Shown piece after piece: positions 60,709 to 64,000 of a DNA stretch of 64,000 bases. The position numbers and the translations under genes were made by a program. Positions within the stretch are counted from its first letter, which is position 1; each line of letters begins with the position of its first letter. Under the pieces are notes generated by a model. The model made no database searches, was not told the origin of the DNA, and saw only the letters and a list, made by a program, of their open reading frames with translations. Origin of the DNA: Marinilabiliales bacterium (GTDB lineage: Bacteria > Bacteroidota > Bacteroidia > Bacteroidales > SZUA-534); assembly GCA_003512955.1 (NCBI GenBank), contig DOTG01000041.1, positions 248,001 through 312,000 of the forward strand, given 5' to 3'.

Positions 60709-61137
60709 ATGATTGAATTAAGTCACATTCACCCCATGTTGGTGCACTTTCCAATTGCATTAGTTGTTTTTGGATTCGTTGCCGATTTTGCTTACTTGCT
60801 CTATAAAAAGGAAGCATGTTTGTCGAAAACAGGATTTTATTTGCTGGTAGCAGGAACACTCTCAGCAATGGTTGCCTTGCTTAGCGGTGTATTATTTACC
60901 TCCGAAATGTCTGGAGATGCCGGCGAAATTCAAGAAACACACGAATTGTTTGCCTGGCTTACGGTAGCCCTTTTAACAGCCACTTCGGTGTTCCGGATTT
61001 TTCTGATGGCAAAAAACCGGGAAGATTCAAACCTTAAATGGATTGCTTTTGTTCTTTACGGAATTGCCACTTTTTCGGTTAGTTTAACAGGTTTCTTTGG
61101 CGGTACACTAGTATATAACTACATGATGCCTCTTTAA
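60709..61137 (+). CDS. DUF2231-type four-helix membrane protein
   Basis: The 142-residue protein has four membrane helices and the family start LSHIHPMLVHFPIALVVFGF, with paired His at 7 and 12 that could bind haem or metal. It is followed after 23 bases by an exported rubrerythrin gene, and a terminator ends the pair. A redox role is likely, but the family has no proven activity. Confidence 0.82.
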   Translation: MIELSHIHPMLVHFPIALVVFGFVADFAYLLYKKEACLSKTGFYLLVAGTLSAMVALLSGVLFTSEMSGDAGEIQETHELFAWLTVALLTATSVFRIFLMAKNREDSNLKWIAFVLYGIATFSVSLTGFFGGTLVYNYMMPL

Positions 61138-61160
61138 TAATTCATTTAAAATTGAATCAT

Positions 61161-61784
61161 ATGAAAACTGTAAGTGTATTTTTTGCTATAGCTATGGCAA
61201 GTACCGTAGCTATAACAAGTTGTAATCAGTCAAAACCAGTAAACACCATAAAGAACCTAAAAGAAGGTATTATTGGTGAAACAACAGCCAGTGCTAAATA
61301 CGAAGCGTTTGCCAAGCACGCTAGAGAAGAAGGGTTTGATACCATTGCCATACTTTTTGATGCGGCTTCAAAAGCCGAAGCTATTCATGCAGCCAATCAT
61401 AAAAAGGTTCTGGAAGGGTTGGGCGAAATCATGGAAAATTTTGATCCTCAATTTGAAGTTAAAACTACGGCTGAAAACTTGAAAGCAGCCATCGAAGGGG
61501 AATCATACGAGGTAGCCACCATGTATCCAAAATTTTTAGAGGAAGCAAAAGCCGAGAAAGTAGAAAAAGCTGTAAAATCATTTACTTGGGCTTTAGATAC
61601 AGAAAAGAAACACAATGAATTTTATTCAAAAGCATTGAGTGCTTTAGAAGCTAATTCGGAAACCAATCTACCCGTTGGTTTTGCTGTTTGCCCAGTTTGC
61701 GGTAATACCTACGATTTAGCAAATCTGGATGATAAATGCGCATTTTGCCAAACCGGCAAAGAAAAATACATTAGTTTTAATTAA
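61161..61784 (+). CDS. Exported rubrerythrin lipoprotein
   Basis: From the ATG at 61161 (a TTG three codons upstream is in frame) the 207-residue protein has a lipoprotein signal (MKTVSVFFAIAMASTVAITSC, Cys21). A rubrerythrin four-helix domain follows with the Glu/His pattern (EGIIGETTASAKYEAFAKHA, SKAEAIHAANH, WALDTEKKHNEFY). The rubredoxin-like tail has CPVCGN and CAFCQ. Ordinary rubrerythrins are cytoplasmic peroxide reductases, so envelope location is unusual. It forms an operon with the DUF2231 gene. Confidence 0.88.
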   Translation: MKTVSVFFAIAMASTVAITSCNQSKPVNTIKNLKEGIIGETTASAKYEAFAKHAREEGFDTIAILFDAASKAEAIHAANHKKVLEGLGEIMENFDPQFEVKTTAENLKAAIEGESYEVATMYPKFLEEAKAEKVEKAVKSFTWALDTEKKHNEFYSKALSALEANSETNLPVGFAVCPVCGNTYDLANLDDKCAFCQTGKEKYISFN

Positions 61785-61821
61785 AACAAGTTGGCACTTG
61801 TCATAATTTACATTCGTAAGT

Positions 61822-61859
61822 ACCTATGCAATTCAGTTCAGGATTGCATAGGTTTTTTT
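61822..61859 (+). terminator. Terminator of the rubrerythrin operon
   Basis: A perfect 11-base stem (ACCTATGCAAT, 61822-61832, with its complement, 61843-61853) and a 10-base loop are followed by a run of T. Confidence 0.85.
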
Positions 61860-62041
61860 ATTCCATTTTTCTTGATACTGAAAACTTAATTGATTTCATT
61901 ATCGAAAAACTCATTGATTAAAATAAAGTTGTAATTTTATCCCGTCTGAAATAAATCAATCTGGTTTAGGGTAGTTGAACAACTTCCTTGATACACAAAT
62001 AAATCGGGACAAATACATAGAAAGAATCTAAACAAAAGTTC

Positions 62042-62497
62042 ATGAAAACATCGCTACTTATTGGGATTACATTAATGGGAATCATAGTTGTTGCTTGTGA
62101 AGAAGAGGGAGAGAACGAAACCAAAATAAGCACTTATAGCTCTTCTGAGAGCCACAATACCGGAAAAAACTGTATGGATTGCCACAAAAGTGGCGAGCCC
62201 GGTGAGGGATGGTTTATCGTGGCCGGAACAGTTTATGACACTTCATTGTCAACTATTTATCCCAATGCCACAGTTGAACTTACTTCTAAACCCAATGGTT
62301 CAGGGACTATAATGGCACAGATTGCCGTTGATAAAAATGGAAATTTCTACACCACCGAAAGTGTCTCCTTTGGACAAGGATTATATGTGGCTGTGATGGG
62401 AGAGGGGGGAACGGTAAAATACATGGGTTCAAAAATTACCTCCGGGCAATGCAACAGTTGTCATGGAGTTTCTACAGATAAAATTTGGGCAGAATAA
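62042..62497 (+). CDS. Diheme cytochrome c-type lipoprotein (unknown)
   Basis: The 151-residue protein has a lipoprotein signal (MKTSLLIGITLMGIIVVAC, Cys19), a first haem motif CMDCH at about residue 43 and a second CNSCH near the C-terminus (about 139). A beta-sandwich-like middle (VAGTVYDTSLSTIYPNATVELTSKPNGS) separates them. It would carry electrons in the periplasm. It is followed after 2 bases by the CDF transporter. The family is not named. Confidence 0.75.
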   Translation: MKTSLLIGITLMGIIVVACEEEGENETKISTYSSSESHNTGKNCMDCHKSGEPGEGWFIVAGTVYDTSLSTIYPNATVELTSKPNGSGTIMAQIAVDKNGNFYTTESVSFGQGLYVAVMGEGGTVKYMGSKITSGQCNSCHGVSTDKIWAE

Positions 62498-62499
62498 AT

Positions 62500-63393
62500 A
62501 TGAAAGAACAGCAGCCACTTATCCCAAACAACGAAAAGAACCGGGTAGCCTTCTTATCCGTGGTGGCCGCTATATTTCTTACTTCCTTTAAAATTGTTAT
62601 AGGACTTTTAACGGGTAGTTTGGGTATCTTATCTGAAGCATTGCATTCAGCTTTAGATTTGATAGCTGCGGCCATTACCTGGTTTGCAGTGCGTCTATCC
62701 GATAAACCTGCCGATCGCGACCACCATTATGGGCATGGGAAGATTGAAAACCTTTCGGCATTTGTTGAAACCATGCTGCTACTGGTTACCTGTATTTGGA
62801 TTATTTACGAAGCCACCGGACGTTTAATCTCAGGCAATACACATATCAAAGTGACTGTTTGGAGTTATGTTGTAGTGATAACATCAATTATAATTGATAT
62901 TTCCCGTTCCCGCGCATTGATGAAAGTAGCAAAAAAGCATAACAGTCAGGCACTTGAGGCCGATGCCCTTCACTTTTCTACCGATGTTTGGAGTTCATCT
63001 GTGGTTCTGTTGGGTCTGATAGTTGCCAACTTTGGCATTTATTGGGCCGATAGCATAGCAGCCTTAATGGTGGCAATGATAGTTATTTATGTTTCCTACA
63101 ACTTGGGGAAACGTTCCATCAATGTTCTTTTGGACCGCGTTCCCGACGACATATACAAAAAAATTAAAGAGTTAGTCTTTAATTTTGAAGGGATTGTCTG
63201 TTACCACGATTTAAAAGTCCGTGCAGCAGGTGCCGATATCTTTGTAGAGGTAAACATCCATGTTGAATCCAATCTCGACATTCAACAATCGCATAAAATT
63301 GCCACACAATTCGAAGAGAAAATTAAAGCTGAGATTCCTCGTTGCCATATTCATGTTCATATGGAACCCAACGAGGAGGAAGATAGTGATTAG
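62500..63393 (+). CDS. Cation diffusion facilitator (zinc/iron efflux type)
   Basis: The ATG at 62500 gives 297 residues. A more upstream ATG would overlap the cytochrome gene, so I rejected it. There are six membrane helices with metal-site residues in SEALHSALDLIAA (HxxxD) and ALHFSTDVWSS (HxxxD), and a DHHYGHGKIE loop. The cytoplasmic C-terminal domain is FNFEGIVCYHDLKVRAAGADIFVEVNIHVE. It exports Zn2+, Fe2+ or Mn2+. Confidence 0.9.
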   Translation: MKEQQPLIPNNEKNRVAFLSVVAAIFLTSFKIVIGLLTGSLGILSEALHSALDLIAAAITWFAVRLSDKPADRDHHYGHGKIENLSAFVETMLLLVTCIWIIYEATGRLISGNTHIKVTVWSYVVVITSIIIDISRSRALMKVAKKHNSQALEADALHFSTDVWSSSVVLLGLIVANFGIYWADSIAALMVAMIVIYVSYNLGKRSINVLLDRVPDDIYKKIKELVFNFEGIVCYHDLKVRAAGADIFVEVNIHVESNLDIQQSHKIATQFEEKIKAEIPRCHIHVHMEPNEEEDSD

Positions 63394-63479
63394 TTCAAGG
63401 TTGCATGAGATAATGATAAAGACGAAGACATATTTGGTTGCGGTGTTCATTCTCTAAATCGTATGCGAAAGAATTGATT

Positions 63480-63536
63480 TAAAACCCTCATGTTCATTAT
63501 AACCACACTACAACTATATTGAATATGAGGAGTCTT
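63480..63536 (-). repeat. Dispersed palindromic element, copy E
   Basis: Read on the minus strand the left end is GACTCCTCATATT and the right end is ACATGAGGGTTTTA, then AATCAATT as in copy D. The arms CCTCAT/ATGAGG keep pairing although the bases differ from the other copies (compensating changes), which suggests selection on the fold. It lies 86 bases after the CDF stop. Confidence 0.6.
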
Positions 63537-63618
63537 TGCAAATGAATTAATAAACAAATGAACCAAATTCCCGGAAAAGTAGTAGCTTTATACAGAATTC
63601 ATTTTAACGGAGGTTACC

Positions 63619-64000
63619 ATGGAAACAACGAATGAAAAAGCATTTGAATGTTGCCCCCCATTTGAACCCAAAAACTGGGATGATCAGCAGATACAATGGG
63701 AAAACAAGCGGTTTATCAAAGATCATGTCCGCACCATTTTCTTTATGCCCCTGAATTTTGGGAGTGTCATGAAACGGCTCGATAAAAAAGTGAGGGAAGT
63801 GGGTGCTACGGTTCCCGAATGGTTGTGTTTATCGGATCATACTTCGAAATGGAATATGGACCTGTATCTGGCAGTAAATAAAGAAGTCCCGGGAGCAGAA
63901 AATGTGACTTTGAGTGGACGCTACCTGAGCAAAGTTTATGAAGGCCCCTTTAAAGATACCGGAAAGTGGTGCGATGATTATAAAGCCCATGCCGAATCGA
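63619..64000 (+). CDS. Conserved protein of unknown function (truncated by the window end)
   Basis: The ATG at 63619 is preceded by AACGGAGGTTACC, an unusually strong Shine-Dalgarno for this phylum. The 127 visible residues begin METTNEKAFECCPPFEPKNWDD and contain VRTIFFMPLNFGSVMKRLDKKVRE, then LSDHTSKWNMDLYLAVNKEVPGAENVTLSGRYLSKVYEGPF. This matches a short Bacteroidota/archaeal family that databases label 'hydrolase' without biochemical support. The C-terminus is missing. Confidence 0.65.
   Translation, partial: METTNEKAFECCPPFEPKNWDDQQIQWENKRFIKDHVRTIFFMPLNFGSVMKRLDKKVREVGATVPEWLCLSDHTSKWNMDLYLAVNKEVPGAENVTLSGRYLSKVYEGPFKDTGKWCDDYKAHAES

Noticed and set aside
1..64000. CRISPR array
   Set aside because: No regularly spaced identical direct repeats with unique spacers; the only short-period repeats are the 36-bp coding units at 35669-35848.

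Overview
The window reads as a chromosomal segment of a Bacteroidota organism, most likely of the Bacteroidales/Marinilabiliales kind. Several promoters fit the Bacteroidota pattern TTG-N19..21-TAnnTTTG (clearest at the tRNA-Pro gene, the RiPP operon, siaB and the methyltransferase operon). RteC, a CTnDOT-type integrase, a dipeptidyl peptidase IV, SiaB/SiaC and DUF4268 also point there. Species-level identity cannot be read from the sequence.

Layout. (1) 1-5.5 kb: a sulfur/redox cluster on the minus strand with sulfide:quinone reductase (cut by the window edge), an ArsR-rhodanese fusion regulator with a palindromic operator, a membrane 4Fe-4S protein, DoxX, a TauE/SafE exporter, a cytochrome c lipoprotein and an AraC regulator. 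(2) 5.7-16.3 kb: a CZB-type chemoreceptor followed by a decayed small gene, two paralogous receiver-only proteins in which the phospho-acceptor Asp is Glu, a three-gene candidate defence operon (DNA methyltransferase, UvrD-type helicase with a Cas4/AddB-like nuclease domain, membrane-anchored unknown) and an AbiE type IV toxin-antitoxin pair with its palindromic operator. (3) 16.5-20.1 kb: mobile-element maintenance genes (DnaC-like ATPase, DnaD-like protein, excisionase-type HTH, RteC and three small unknowns). (4) 20.2-31 kb: an RND efflux operon, a GH30 glycosidase and a LytS/LytTR pair. (5) 31-36.5 kb: a tight six-gene minus-strand operon opposite an HxlR regulator. Its order is repeat-rich Cys peptide, radical SAM/SPASM enzyme, quinone-oxidoreductase-like MDR enzyme, zinc macrodomain hydrolase, class M sirtuin and DUF5131 protein. 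(6) 36.5-38.2 kb: a tyrosine recombinase and tRNA-Pro(GGG), probably the right edge of an integrated element. (7) 38.7-64 kb: mostly ordinary chromosomal genes such as trxB, PfkB kinase, SiaB/SiaC, an ABC exporter with two secreted partners, DPP IV, MATE, U32 protein, aldehyde dehydrogenase, PnuC/NadR-like, S41 protease, LOG and an exported rubrerythrin operon.

The best candidate for a new system is region 5. It joins an apparent RiPP locus (precursor with five exact 12-residue units and Cys at 42, 54, 66, 78, 90 and 94, plus a SPASM maturase) to a sirtuin/macrodomain ADP-ribosylation pair and a redox enzyme, under a Cys-containing HxlR regulator. Region 2 holds a second candidate, the methyltransferase-helicase/nuclease-membrane protein operon.

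A family of about 60-bp imperfect palindromic elements occurs at six intergenic sites in both halves of the window, so it is not confined to the putative mobile element. Family names are by eye; no database search was possible.
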